NCBI GenBank assembly: GCA_029556335.1
Contig: JAKQFA010000051.1
Coordinates: 1-20,142 of the forward strand
Source of the DNA: Methanobacteriota archaeon
GTDB lineage: Archaea; Methanobacteriota; Methanobacteria; Methanobacteriales; Methanobacteriaceae
Direction of reading: 5' to 3'
Length of the DNA stretch: 20,142 nt
Made by a program: the position numbers and the translations under genes. The notes under the pieces are model-generated. The model was given only the letters and a program-made list of their open reading frames with translations, was not told the DNA's origin and ran no database searches. Position 1 is the stretch's first letter. Every line of letters begins with the position of its first letter. Shown here piece by piece: positions 1 through 7,397 of the stretch.

Positions 1-2
1 TG

Positions 3-635
3 GACATCAAACTACAAGACAACAACGGCAACAACCAAAACCACACCACCACCATCAACGGAAAACAACTCAAAATAACACCAACCACCAACCTCAAAGA
101 AGCCACCAAATACACCCTAACCATAAACCAAGGAGCAGTAAGAACCACCACCAACAAAGAAGGACCAACCACCACCACAACCTTCACCACCATTACCCCG
201 CCAGTGGTATACTCCACTCCTGGGACTGGGAGTTACTGGGCTCCGGTTTCAGTGGTGTTGGCAGCCAGTGAACCAGCCACCATCTACTACACCCTGGATG
301 GTACTAGTCCCACTACACGTAGTGCCCGGTACTCTGCTCCCATCTACCTGGCAGCTTCCAGGACCCTGAAGTTCCTGGGTATTGACAGGGCCGGCAACCC
401 CAGCCTCATCAGCACCCAACACTACAGCATCTACGCCCTGCAGAGCTACAGGTACTGGACCTATGTCCGGGTGTATGGACGGTACAAGTACAGCTACAAG
501 GTTGCTATCAAACGTTGGTACCGTAAAAACGGTAAATGGAGATACCACTACAAGTACATCACCAAGACCAAATGGAAAAAGGGATGGCACTATGTAGGCG
601 CCTGGAAAACAGGAACAAGATGGGTCTTAACCTAA
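3..635 (+). CDS. C-terminal part of a large secreted surface protein (Ig-like, chitobiase-C-like repeat, aromatic/basic tail)
   Basis: The reading frame is already open at the window edge, so only the last 210 residues are seen and the start lies upstream. The first ~65 residues are Asn/Thr/Lys-rich and look like an Ig-like domain of the kind found in archaeal adhesins. Residues ~68-135 match the CHB_HEX_C-type chitobiase C-terminal fold, with the hallmark IYYTLDGTSPT and a ...GIDRAGNPS ending. The final ~65 residues are an unusual tail with about a dozen Tyr, seven Trp and many Lys/Arg (for example KRWYRKNGKWRYHYKY). Such a tail could hold the protein on the cell wall; that role is inference. 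Codon use changes abruptly near position 195: before it almost every codon ends in A or C and G is rare, after it third positions are mixed. Function is probably cell-surface adhesion or structure. The protein is not identified more exactly. Confidence 0.8.
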   Translation, partial: DIKLQDNNGNNQNHTTTINGKQLKITPTTNLKEATKYTLTINQGAVRTTTNKEGPTTTTTFTTITPPVVYSTPGTGSYWAPVSVVLAASEPATIYYTLDGTSPTTRSARYSAPIYLAASRTLKFLGIDRAGNPSLISTQHYSIYALQSYRYWTYVRVYGRYKYSYKVAIKRWYRKNGKWRYHYKYITKTKWKKGWHYVGAWKTGTRWVLT

Positions 636-648
636 AGGCCCTGCCCCA

Positions 649-655
649 TTTTTTT
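649..655 (+). terminator. T-run terminator after the surface protein
   Basis: Seven T in a row lie 14 nt past the stop codon, following a C-rich stretch. Archaeal termination commonly uses such T-runs without a strong hairpin. It separates the surface gene from the next TATA box. Confidence 0.4.
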
Positions 656-664
656 CTCTTCAAC

Positions 665-672
665 TTTTATAT
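665..672 (+). promoter_or_regulatory. TATA box of the membrane protein gene at 700
   Basis: TTTTATAT is centred about 31 nt before the ATG at 700. At the usual archaeal spacing transcription would start near 694-696, leaving a leader of only a few bases. This agrees with the absence of a Shine-Dalgarno motif: the mRNA is probably leaderless or nearly so. Confidence 0.4.
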
Positions 673-699
673 CTGAAAAGCTACGAATAGATTTTCATT

Positions 700-1371
700 A
701 TGAAGCATTCCCCAGAGATGGAGCTCCTGGTGGTGGTGGTTATGGGTCTGTGGGGACTCATCTTCCTGTGGCTCATCATACCCCAGCCAGTGGCAATGTT
801 CAACTACCTGCCCCTATTCCTGTTCTCCTATGTACTAGCCATGATTCTCCCTGGTTACACCTTTCTAAGATTCACCAAGCCAGGTATGGATTTCCGTACA
901 CACCTGGAGATGGGCCTACTCCTGAGTCTGGTGTTCCTATTGGTGGTTACTTCCCTGTTCATCTTCCTTGAGATCCCACTGGCCATTTCCTATGCAGTTT
1001 CAGTTCTGATGATACTGAGCCTAGTCATGGCCATCCTGACCTACCTGGGGGCCAGGATGGAGATGAGAAAGTCGCCGCCTGAGGAAAAGACAAGCCCCCA
1101 TGATCCAGGTGCAGACACCACACAACGGGTTCGAGAGCCTGTGCCTGAAGCTGATGAGAAGACCCAGGGAAGCTTGGAAGATCCCTCACTGGGAAGAACC
1201 CGCCTCACACCACCCCCAGGGGAGGTGGAGCTTATCATCCCCGGCCATGTGCACCCTGGAGGAGGGGATGGAAAGATTAAAGCCAGATCCACCCGGGAAA
1301 CTGGGGAGAAGTCCACCCTGAAGTTGCCCTGGATCGAGAGGCAGAAGGAGTTGGACAGGAAGAAAAAGTAG
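700..1371 (+). CDS. Small polytopic membrane protein with long charged C-terminal tail
   Basis: The protein has 223 residues. Hydrophobic segments at about 8-27, 35-55, 69-90 and 93-117 predict four membrane helices. They are followed by ~105 hydrophilic residues rich in Pro, Glu, Arg and Lys, ending in ERQKELDRKKK. The segment YVLAMILPGYTF followed by a charged loop and a second hydrophobic block resembles the start of DUF1616 membrane proteins of methanogens, but the similarity is weak and judged by eye. There is no ribosome-binding site before the ATG, and a TATA box ~31 nt upstream suggests a leaderless message. The tail is probably disordered and cytoplasmic. The function is unknown. The gene stands alone between a surface protein and a tRNA. 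Confidence 0.75.
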   Translation: MKHSPEMELLVVVVMGLWGLIFLWLIIPQPVAMFNYLPLFLFSYVLAMILPGYTFLRFTKPGMDFRTHLEMGLLLSLVFLLVVTSLFIFLEIPLAISYAVSVLMILSLVMAILTYLGARMEMRKSPPEEKTSPHDPGADTTQRVREPVPEADEKTQGSLEDPSLGRTRLTPPPGEVELIIPGHVHPGGGDGKIKARSTRETGEKSTLKLPWIERQKELDRKKK

Positions 1372-1396
1372 AAGCACTGGTAATGGATGGTAAAGG

Positions 1397-1404
1397 TATA
1401 ATTA
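1397..1404 (+). promoter_or_regulatory. TATA box of the tRNA-Gln gene
   Basis: TATAATTA lies ~30 nt upstream of the first base of the mature tRNA. This is the standard distance for an archaeal tRNA promoter with a very short 5' leader. Confidence 0.45.
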
Positions 1405-1429
1405 CCATAAACTAAAAATACAATTTTTT

Positions 1430-1501
1430 AGTCCCTTGGGGTAGTGGTAATCCTGTAAGGCTCTGGACCTTTCGACGGCGGTTCGACTCCGCCAGGGACT
1501 A
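1430..1501 (+). tRNA. tRNA-Gln (anticodon CTG)
   Basis: A 72-nt cloverleaf can be drawn by hand. The acceptor stem pairs AGTCCCT with AGGGACT and has discriminator A at 1501. The D arm contains GTAGTGGTA. The anticodon loop is CTCTGGA with anticodon CTG at 1463-1465, and the T arm is GCGG-TTCGACT-CCGC. The anticodon stem (TAAGG/CCTTT) has a T-T mismatch at its outermost pair. CCA is not encoded and there is no intron. The tRNA reads CAG codons. In archaea it would be charged with Glu and amidated by GatDE (established knowledge). It is flanked by a TATA box upstream and a T-run downstream, so it is an independent transcription unit. Confidence 0.93.
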
Positions 1502-1533
1502 TCTCTTCACATCTGCACCTCATTTATTTTGGG

Positions 1534-1540
1534 TTTTTTT
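1534..1540 (+). terminator. T-run terminator after tRNA-Gln
   Basis: GGG followed by seven T, 33 nt past the tRNA 3' end, is a plausible archaeal terminator. Confidence 0.4.
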
Positions 1541-1595
1541 AGAAAATTATAAGAAAGTAACTGTACCAATATAGGTGTGGAAACCTTTTTTTAAA

Positions 1596-1616
1596 CCCAT
1601 TTCTATGGGGGGTGGG
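1596..1616 (+). promoter_or_regulatory. Ribosome-binding site and small inverted repeat before the histidine kinase
   Basis: CCCAT (1596-1600) and ATGGG (1605-1609) form a small hairpin that runs directly into the G-rich Shine-Dalgarno region GGGGGGTGGG. The gene starts with ATG at 1625, about 9 nt downstream. A weak TATA-like CAATATAGG lies near 1568. The hairpin could partly mask the ribosome-binding site, but a 5-bp stem is modest evidence. Confidence 0.3.
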
Positions 1617-1624
1617 CTTTAGTT

Positions 1625-4522
1625 ATGAAGCTGAGAAGATCAGGTATTGAGGTGGTGGGGGATGTGCCCTGGTCCACCCATTTCTGCCAGTTTTACCAGA
1701 GGAGGGAAGACTTGGTGGAGGTACTGGTTCCCTACTTCAGGGCTGGTTTAGAGGACAATGAATTCTGCTTGTGGATCGCCTCGGAGCCATTGGGGGCTGA
1801 AGAAGCCAGGCAGGTCCTGGTGGATGCTGTCCCCGGTCTTGAGTGTTACCTGGAGAGGGGTCAAATGGAGATCCTCAGCTGCCAGGAGTGGCACCATGGT
1901 GGTTTAAACCCCGGGGAGGTCATGGAGGACTGGATTGGCAGGCTAGACCAGGCCCGGTCCAGGGGTTTTGATGGTTTGAGGCTGGGCGGCAAGATCTTCT
2001 GGGTGGAGAAGGGTGTGTGGGCTGATCTCATCCAGTGCGAGGAGGTGCTGAACCAGGTCCTGGGAGGATACCCCATGATGGCCCTTTGCACTTATCCCCT
2101 GGATAAATGCTCCTCCAGGGATGTCCTGGACATCATCAGCACCCACAAATTCACGGTGGCCCGGAGGGATGGATTGTGGGAGCTGATGGAGGGGGCGAAC
2201 CATACCCAGATGGATCTGCAATCCAAGGTAGAAGCTGCCTTTTCCAGTATCAACGAGGCGGTGATCACCACCGACACTGCCGGGAACATCATCGACATGA
2301 ACGAGGCCTTCGCCCACTTCCACCGCTTCCCTAGTCTGGATGAATGCTCCCATCATCTGGATGATTATCCCCATCTTTTCAATGTCTACTGGCCCGATGG
2401 CACCCCCGCCCCCCAGGATAGGTGGGCGGTGCCCCGGGCATTGGCGGGTGAGCAGGCCTCCAACATCGAGTACCTCATTGAAAGAACCGACACTGGAGAG
2501 GTGTGGAACAGTAGTTACAGCTTCGCCCCCATAAGAAACAAGGAGGGAGAGATCACCGGTACCGTGGTGCTCATGCGGGACACCACCAAGGCCAGGAAAC
2601 GAGAACTGGAACTGAAACGGGTTAACGAACGCCTGAACATTGCCTCCCGAGCCGCGGGGGCTGGTATCTGGGACTGGGATATTGAAACCGGGATGATTGA
2701 ATGGTCGCCCCTGATGTTCGAACTCCTTGGACTGGACCCCCAGACCCCTCCCTCCTTCCAGGCCTGGGAGTCAGTGATACACCCTGAAGACCATGGGAAA
2801 GCCAGGGAACAAGTCACCATGGCAGTGCAGAATCATACCTTCATGGACAACCTGTACCGGATCATAAAACCCGGCGGGGAGGTGAGGTGGATCAACGACC
2901 TGGGACAAACCGAGTATGACCAGGATGGCCGTCCCTTGTGGATGACTGGCATCTGCCTGGACACCACCGAACGGAGGGAAATGGAGCTGAAGTACCAGGA
3001 ACTGGTGCAGAATGCCCGGAGCATCATCATCCGCTGGGACCTGGAGGGGCGTTTGAATTTCTTCAACGAGTACGCTGAGGAGGTCTTTGGCTACAGTTCC
3101 CAGGAAGTTCTGGGCCAGTTGGTGATGGATGTGCTGGTGCCAACCATTGACTCCAGTGGGGCGGATCTGGGGAGGCTGATCCAGGATATCATCAGCCAAC
3201 CAGAAGAGTTCACAGAACACGAAAACGAGAACATCACAAAGGATGGACAGCGCATATGGATCCGGTGGATGAACAAGCCCATCTACAATGGCCATGGGGA
3301 GATCAGGGAGATACTGGCCGTGGGGATGGATATCACCATGCGCAAAGAGGCGGAGATGAAGCTGCAGGAAACCTTGGATAACCTGGAGAAGCTGGTGGAG
3401 GAAAGGGCCCAGGAGTTGAAGATCTCCAATGCCTACAACCGTAGCCTAATTGAGACTGCCCTGGACCCCCTGGTCACCATAGGCGCTGATGGTAAGATCA
3501 CCGATGTGAACCGGGCCACCGAGAAGACCACGGGACGCTCCCGGGAGGAACTCATCGGCACCGACTTTGCCGATTACTTCACCCAACCCGAGGATGCAGA
3601 GAGGGGCTACCAGAGGGTCTTCCAGGAGGGGGAGGTTAAGGACTATCCCCTGGAGATCAAGCACCAGGATGGGAGCATCACCCCGGTACTGTACAACGCC
3701 TCGGTTTACCATGACGAGGATGGGGAGGTGGTGGGTATCTTCGCCGCGGCCCGTGACATCACTGAACGTAAACAGGCCGAGGAGGAGTTACGGATCTACT
3801 GGGAGAGCCTGGAAAAGGAGGTTCGGCTCCGCACCGAAGAGTTGGCCCGTTCCAACTCCGACCTGCAACAGTTCGCCTACATCGCCAGCCATGACCTGCG
3901 GGAGCCGCTCCGGATGATCAGCAACTTCCTCCAGTTACTGGAGAGGCGCTACCAGGACCAGCTGGACCAGGACGCCCAGGACTTCATCTACTACGCCGTG
4001 GACGGGGCTAAAAGGCTGGACGAGATGATCAACTCCCTCTTGGATTACAGTCGCATCGCCAACCAGGAGATACAGCGCAGCCCGGTGGACTTCCAGGAGG
4101 TGCTGGAGGAGGTTAGCTTCAACCTGAATGTCCTCATCCGGGAGAACCAGGCCAGGATTGACTGCCAGGACCTGCCTATCCTGGAGGCTGATAAGACCCA
4201 GATGGTGCGCATCTTCCAGAACCTCATAAGCAACTCCATCAAGTACCGGGGGGAGGAAGCACCCTGGATCAGAGTCAAGGCCCGGGAGGAGGGGGACCAA
4301 GTGGTCTTCAGTGTACAGGACAACGGCATCGGCATAGACCCCCAGCACCTGGAATCCATCTTCACCATCTTCAGCCGCCTGCACAGACAGGACCAGTACC
4401 CCGGCACCGGTATGGGCCTGGCCATAGCCCAGAGGATCGTGCACCAGCACGGGGGTGAGATCTGGGCCGAGTCAGAGGGGGATGGGAGTACCTTCTACTT
4501 CTCCCTACCCATGTGGCCATAG
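1625..4522 (+). CDS. Soluble MEDS-PAS-PAS-PAS-PAS sensor histidine kinase
   Basis: The protein has 965 residues and no membrane segment, so it is a cytoplasmic sensor. Residues ~10-190 are a MEDS domain (methanogen/methylotroph DcmR sensory), seen in HFCQFYQRREDLVEVLVPYF and the following FCLWIASEP. Four PAS domains follow at ~205-320, 335-455, 458-580 and 605-725; several end in a DxTxRK/ERK linker, and the second is of the PAS_3 type. A short coiled coil leads to the H-box IASHDLREPL with the phospho-accepting His756. The ATPase domain has the N-box around N866/N870, DNGIGI (899-904) and GTGMGL (927-932). The architecture is typical of the large sensor kinase families of methanogens. No response regulator or partner gene is adjacent, so the kinase is an orphan in this window. 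PAS domains may bind haem, flavin or small ligands; nothing here shows which. Confidence 0.93.
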   Translation: MKLRRSGIEVVGDVPWSTHFCQFYQRREDLVEVLVPYFRAGLEDNEFCLWIASEPLGAEEARQVLVDAVPGLECYLERGQMEILSCQEWHHGGLNPGEVMEDWIGRLDQARSRGFDGLRLGGKIFWVEKGVWADLIQCEEVLNQVLGGYPMMALCTYPLDKCSSRDVLDIISTHKFTVARRDGLWELMEGANHTQMDLQSKVEAAFSSINEAVITTDTAGNIIDMNEAFAHFHRFPSLDECSHHLDDYPHLFNVYWPDGTPAPQDRWAVPRALAGEQASNIEYLIERTDTGEVWNSSYSFAPIRNKEGEITGTVVLMRDTTKARKRELELKRVNERLNIASRAAGAGIWDWDIETGMIEWSPLMFELLGLDPQTPPSFQAWESVIHPEDHGKAREQVTMAVQNHTFMDNLYRIIKPGGEVRWINDLGQTEYDQDGRPLWMTGICLDTTERREMELKYQELVQNARSIIIRWDLEGRLNFFNEYAEEVFGYSSQEVLGQLVMDVLVPTIDSSGADLGRLIQDIISQPEEFTEHENENITKDGQRIWIRWMNKPIYNGHGEIREILAVGMDITMRKEAEMKLQETLDNLEKLVEERAQELKISNAYNRSLIETALDPLVTIGADGKITDVNRATEKTTGRSREELIGTDFADYFTQPEDAERGYQRVFQEGEVKDYPLEIKHQDGSITPVLYNASVYHDEDGEVVGIFAAARDITERKQAEEELRIYWESLEKEVRLRTEELARSNSDLQQFAYIASHDLREPLRMISNFLQLLERRYQDQLDQDAQDFIYYAVDGAKRLDEMINSLLDYSRIANQEIQRSPVDFQEVLEEVSFNLNVLIRENQARIDCQDLPILEADKTQMVRIFQNLISNSIKYRGEEAPWIRVKAREEGDQVVFSVQDNGIGIDPQHLESIFTIFSRLHRQDQYPGTGMGLAIAQRIVHQHGGEIWAESEGDGSTFYFSLPMWP

Positions 4523-4762
4523 GATAAGCTGCTCTCTGCAGAGCCATGTTACCCCCTATACCCATGGAATAAGTTAAAAAAAAATTACAGGGTCATGGAT
4601 CATTTATTATCCCAATGAATTGTTAATTACACATATAGAGTAGATCTACACCATAAACACTTTTTTTTAACCAGTTTGGATTAGCAGATTCTATTCCAAT
4701 CATCCATTTGATATGGTGTAATTGTCATGGTGGCTGCATAGATTAATTATGGTGCGGATCCC

Positions 4763-4772
4763 TAAATTTAAG
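4763..4772 (+). promoter_or_regulatory. Probable TATA box of the 4799-5753 membrane operon
   Basis: TAAATTTAAG is centred ~32 nt before the ATG at 4799. Transcription would start at about 4793, giving a nearly leaderless message. The GGAG at 4785 is rather far from the ATG and would lie upstream of that start. Confidence 0.3.
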
Positions 4773-4798
4773 CATTAATATTATGGAGATACACCAAG

Positions 4799-5260
4799 AT
4801 GAACCTCGAATCACCCCGAAGCCGGATCCTGGTGGGTTTCCTTGTACTGGGAGTCATCGTGGCCTTATGTGCCTACTATGCTGCTGAATACGAGAATCAC
4901 CTGGAGCATCCCTCCTACCGGGCTATTTTAGCCGAATACCCGGAGGGTGAAGTGGTACGGGTCTACGGCACCGTGGTGGAAAACTATCCTGGCGGCTACC
5001 AGATCCAGCAGATCTACCACGGCCAGGTGGTGAGCGTGGAGATAAATGGGACTCCAGTGGCGATTGGTGACCGGGTGGACCTCTTGGGGGTGCTGGGGCC
5101 GGAGTACAGCATCATTAGTGTTGAGAAGATCTACGTTAACCAGATGTGGAAATATCACTTCCTGATCATCAGATCCTTCCTGGTCCTCTTATTCATGATC
5201 TTCATTTTCCACCGTTACTGGTACCTGGACTCTAGAAGGTTCCTGTTCCGGAGGCGCTAA
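4799..5260 (+). CDS. Membrane-anchored protein with a small beta (OB-fold-like) outer domain
   Basis: The protein has 153 residues. One membrane helix lies at ~10-28 and a second at ~120-138, bracketing ~90 residues outside the membrane. The middle part (about 50-112) is beta-rich, with VVRVYGTVVENYPGGY, VVSVEINGTPVAIGDRVDLLGVL and a final VEKIYV strand. This has the rhythm of an OB-fold / nucleic-acid-binding-like beta barrel as in periplasmic CcmE-like or NfeD-like domains. That assignment rests on pattern only. The C-terminus is basic (RRFLFRRR), which fits a cytoplasmic end. The stop is one base before the next start, so the two genes are co-transcribed. Function unknown. Confidence 0.75.
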   Translation: MNLESPRSRILVGFLVLGVIVALCAYYAAEYENHLEHPSYRAILAEYPEGEVVRVYGTVVENYPGGYQIQQIYHGQVVSVEINGTPVAIGDRVDLLGVLGPEYSIISVEKIYVNQMWKYHFLIIRSFLVLLFMIFIFHRYWYLDSRRFLFRRR

Positions 5261-5261
5261 A

Positions 5262-5753
5262 ATGCCGGACTGGATGGTGCACGTGGCCGTGGCCTGGACC
5301 CTCTGCCGTGTTTTAAGGTTTAGGCACACCCAGTTCGACACCCCCAACACCATCCTGGTGATGGTGGGGTCCTTGATGCCGGACGTGGTTAAAATAGTGA
5401 TGCTCTTTAATACCATGGGCCATGACTGGTGGAGTTACATCTACGCCCTTCACCAGCCCCTGGGATCCTTCCTGGTTGCTGCCTTTGCCTGTCTGTTTTT
5501 TGAGAAGAAGAGGGATGTTTTCCTGTTTTTCAGCCTGGGAGTACTAAGCCATTACGCGTTGGACCTGTTCCTGCTGCAGATAAGTGGGGGTCTGTACCTG
5601 TTTTTTCCCTTCAATTGGATCTGCTTCAGCCTGGATCTGGTGCCCAACGATGATTACACTGTTACAGTGGTGGCCTTGGGGGTGGCCCTGCTGGTCTACG
5701 TGTTGGGTAGGTGGGTGGAGAAGAAGCAGGATTTTTTAGGTGTGACTAATTAG
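5262..5753 (+). CDS. YdjM/YbcI-family membrane-bound metal-dependent hydrolase
   Basis: The protein has 163 residues and several hydrophobic segments. Family features of the YdjM/YbcI (formerly DUF457) group are visible: an early His (H7), the GSLMPDVVKI motif with D41, H64 in ALHQPLGS, and GVLSHYALDLFL with H97 and D101. These His/Asp residues would bind the metal. The physiological substrate of the family is not settled. Start choice is clear: GGAGG sits at 5250-5254, inside the end of the previous gene, 7 nt before ATG 5262. The one-base gap to the upstream gene implies translational coupling. The partner with the OB-like domain may work at the same membrane site; that is inference. Confidence 0.8.
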   Translation: MPDWMVHVAVAWTLCRVLRFRHTQFDTPNTILVMVGSLMPDVVKIVMLFNTMGHDWWSYIYALHQPLGSFLVAAFACLFFEKKRDVFLFFSLGVLSHYALDLFLLQISGGLYLFFPFNWICFSLDLVPNDDYTVTVVALGVALLVYVLGRWVEKKQDFLGVTN

Positions 5754-5803
5754 GGATCCAGGACCCTTATGGATCAAGAACACCATTTCTTAAGCCTCGC
5801 AGA

Positions 5804-5811
5804 TTTTTTTT
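5804..5811 (+). terminator. T-run terminator of the membrane operon
   Basis: Eight T in a row, 50 nt past the stop of the hydrolase gene, serve as a likely archaeal terminator. No strong hairpin precedes them. Confidence 0.35.
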
Positions 5812-5960
5812 ATATACAGCATCTTCGCGGCTATTTCCTAATAAATCGAGATTTACCAGTTCGCCCCCTGGGTTGGGTTCCAGGAAAATCCTTTTTTTTT
5901 AATAGTATGAATGGTGTTACAGGAAGCCCCCCATCTCCTTGACCAAAAAAAGTATTGTTT

Positions 5961-5990
5961 TAATACGAAGTATATAGAAAGTATTATATA
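5961..5990 (+). promoter_or_regulatory. Operator/TATA element, copy 1
   Basis: TAATACG and AGTATTA are separated so that AATACG (5962-5967) and AGTATT (5980-5985) lie exactly 12 nt apart. The right half runs into a TATA box, TTATATAAG. The same layout and spacing occur at 10236-10259 and 16295-16318. A further AGTATT lies just upstream at 5951. A repressor bound here would block TBP. Transcription should begin near 6012. No protein gene follows on this strand, which points to an RNA product. Confidence 0.55.
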
Positions 5991-6011
5991 AGTGGAGGTG
6001 CTCATCTAAGG

Positions 6012-6208
6012 TTGGACGAGGGATTGTGTTTCTTGTCAGACAAAAACCCAAAACCATTGCACTTTCTGACCCCCAAAAAAAAATATTCTCGTCCATTCCA
6101 TCTATTTTCCATTCCATCCCCGGAAAAATGATGGATAAAAAGCCTACCAGGCTACCTCCTGTTTATGGAGCACCATCATGGTGCTCTGTAAACACCTAAT
6201 TCTTTTTT
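6012..6208 (+). ncRNA. Candidate structured non-coding RNA (~200 nt)
   Basis: There is no convincing ORF here, but there is a promoter with an expected start near 6012 and ordered structure downstream. GGACGAG (6014-6020) pairs with CTCGTCC (6088-6094) and would close a domain beginning right at the predicted 5' end. Inside it, GTTT/TTGT pairs with ACAA/AAAC around loop CAG, and GTCAG (6035) can alternatively pair with CTGAC (near 6066). Next come a 5-bp hairpin AGCCT/AGGCT (6141-6153), an exposed ACCTCCT (6154-6160) identical to the anti-Shine-Dalgarno end of archaeal 16S rRNA, and a 15-bp terminal hairpin followed by six T. It resembles no RNA family known to me. Helices were found by eye, without energy calculation. 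Confidence 0.4.
6161..6208 (+). terminator. Strong hairpin (15 bp) followed by T6
   Basis: GTTTA (6161-6165), TG, GAGCACCAT (6168-6176), C, ATGGTGCTC (6178-6186), TG, TAAAC (6189-6193). The two TG/TG pairs become U-G wobbles in RNA, so the stem is continuous around a UCA loop. T6 follows at 6203-6208. It reads as a terminator or as the 3' domain of the candidate RNA. The central 19-bp DNA palindrome could also be a protein-binding site. Confidence 0.5.
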
Positions 6209-6210
6209 AT

Positions 6211-6520
6211 GCTAATCTGCCCTGAGTTGTGGCCTGGGGTTATGGGATTGAAGTTCCCTGGAGTTAAGGTGATCCTCTAATTCTATTGGAAAGTTAAGTC
6301 CAGGAGTCAACTCCCCAGGTTGGGCCTGTAGGACCTGGCTGGTGGATAAAACTTGTGTGAAACCCATCTGCTGGCCTCTGCTCTTCCCATAAAAGAAAGG
6401 ATCATCCCACCTCTGTCTAACAAATGATGGATCTCATGGCCTTATGGTACCATGGTGTGCAGGGGGACTGGGTTGATACTAGTAGAAACCTGTTTTCTCC
6501 CCCGGATTGTGGGTTGAGAT
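6211..6520. other. Non-coding stretch, no supported gene
   Basis: There is no ORF with coding character on either strand. Only short inverted repeats are seen: ATGGTACCAT (6444-6453), and a bulged pairing of CCTGGAGTT (near 6259) with AACTCCCCAGG (near 6309). It may hold the 3' end of the minus-strand methyltransferase transcript. Confidence 0.4.
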
Positions 6521-6522
6521 AA

Positions 6523-7122
6523 CTATTCCTTTTGGAAGACTATTAGGTAGTGGGATTTAGTTCCGTCTTCCAGTTCTTCACCCACCTCGGTGTCCAGCTG
6601 GACCATCTTCAGGCCATGCCTTTTGAAGGCCTCCTCCACTTCCCCTGGGCTCTGCTTGTGCTTCAGGGGTGGTCCGTAGCCGGTGTCCATCTTCTTGTAG
6701 TCCATCACCGCCACTCTGCCACCTGCTTTGGTGATCCTCTTAAGCTCGGCAATGGCTTCATCGGTGTTCTCTAGGAAATGGTGGTACACGTTGATCATGA
6801 GAATCACGTCTACAGTTTCGTCTTCCAGGTCTACTTCCCCTGCTATGTCCCCATGGATAGGTACTATGTTGCTTATTCCCCTTCTCTGCACATCCCTTTT
6901 CAGATCCTCTATGGAGGGCTGGTAACTGTCCAGGGCGTAGACCACGGCATCATCTCCCAGCATCTTCTGGGCATGGATGGCTGCGTGTCCATCGCCACAA
7001 CCAGCATCCATGAACACCTCATCCCCCTTTAAATTCAGCCTGGACAGTACCTCCCTGGCATCTATAAAGGACTCTGATGAGCAGCCCCGGATGCGGCGGC
7101 CTTTACTCCTTTTTTTGGACAT
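6523..7122 (-). CDS. Class I SAM-dependent methyltransferase (UbiE-like)
   Basis: This is a Rossmann methyltransferase. Motif I is VFMDAGCGDGHAA (residues ~36-48 from the chosen start), the acidic ribose-binding residue is in VYALDS, and motif IV/post-IV is DVILMINVYHHF, followed by GGRVAVMDYKK. The substrate cannot be told. The frame is open to an ATG at 7152, but AGGAG lies 10 nt before the ATG at 7122. The chosen start gives 199 residues beginning MSKKRSKGRR. A TATA-like CTTTTATCTGG (7173-7182) would start transcription near 7152, so either a leaderless start at 7152 or a 30-nt leader and start at 7122 is possible. It lies 275 nt beyond the FmdE-like gene on the same strand, with its own probable promoter. 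A metabolic link to those genes is possible but unproven. Confidence 0.85.
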   Translation of the reverse strand: MSKKRSKGRRIRGCSSESFIDAREVLSRLNLKGDEVFMDAGCGDGHAAIHAQKMLGDDAVVYALDSYQPSIEDLKRDVQRRGISNIVPIHGDIAGEVDLEDETVDVILMINVYHHFLENTDEAIAELKRITKAGGRVAVMDYKKMDTGYGPPLKHKQSPGEVEEAFKRHGLKMVQLDTEVGEELEDGTKSHYLIVFQKE

Positions 7123-7172
7123 TCCTATCATGCTCCTAAACAATTTTATCATTGTTGATATCTTCAGTTAAA

Positions 7173-7182
7173 CCAGATAAAA
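7173..7182 (-). promoter_or_regulatory. TATA-like box of the 6523-7122 methyltransferase
   Basis: On the minus strand CTTTTATCTGG is centred ~26 nt upstream of position 7152. This fits a transcription start at or next to the upstream ATG candidate. Confidence 0.3.
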
Positions 7183-7397
7183 GGATGGGATTGGCTGGGT
7201 GCACACCACCCCCAAGTCTTTCTTTAGTACTGTGAATGGTTAACCCAATTATGACTATGGGGGGATCCTTTTCTGGAGCCGGATTATGGTTAGATTGATG
7301 GTTTTAGAAGATTCCCCCTCCAATATCTGAGGTCCTGGATCATTTTTCCTGGACATCTATTATCAGCATCTACCTGGGGGATCTTAAGGGCTATCTG

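Noticed and set aside
5917..6117. Minus-strand 66-codon ORF
   Set aside because: No ribosome-binding site or recognisable motif, and it covers the operator and candidate RNA on the opposite strand.
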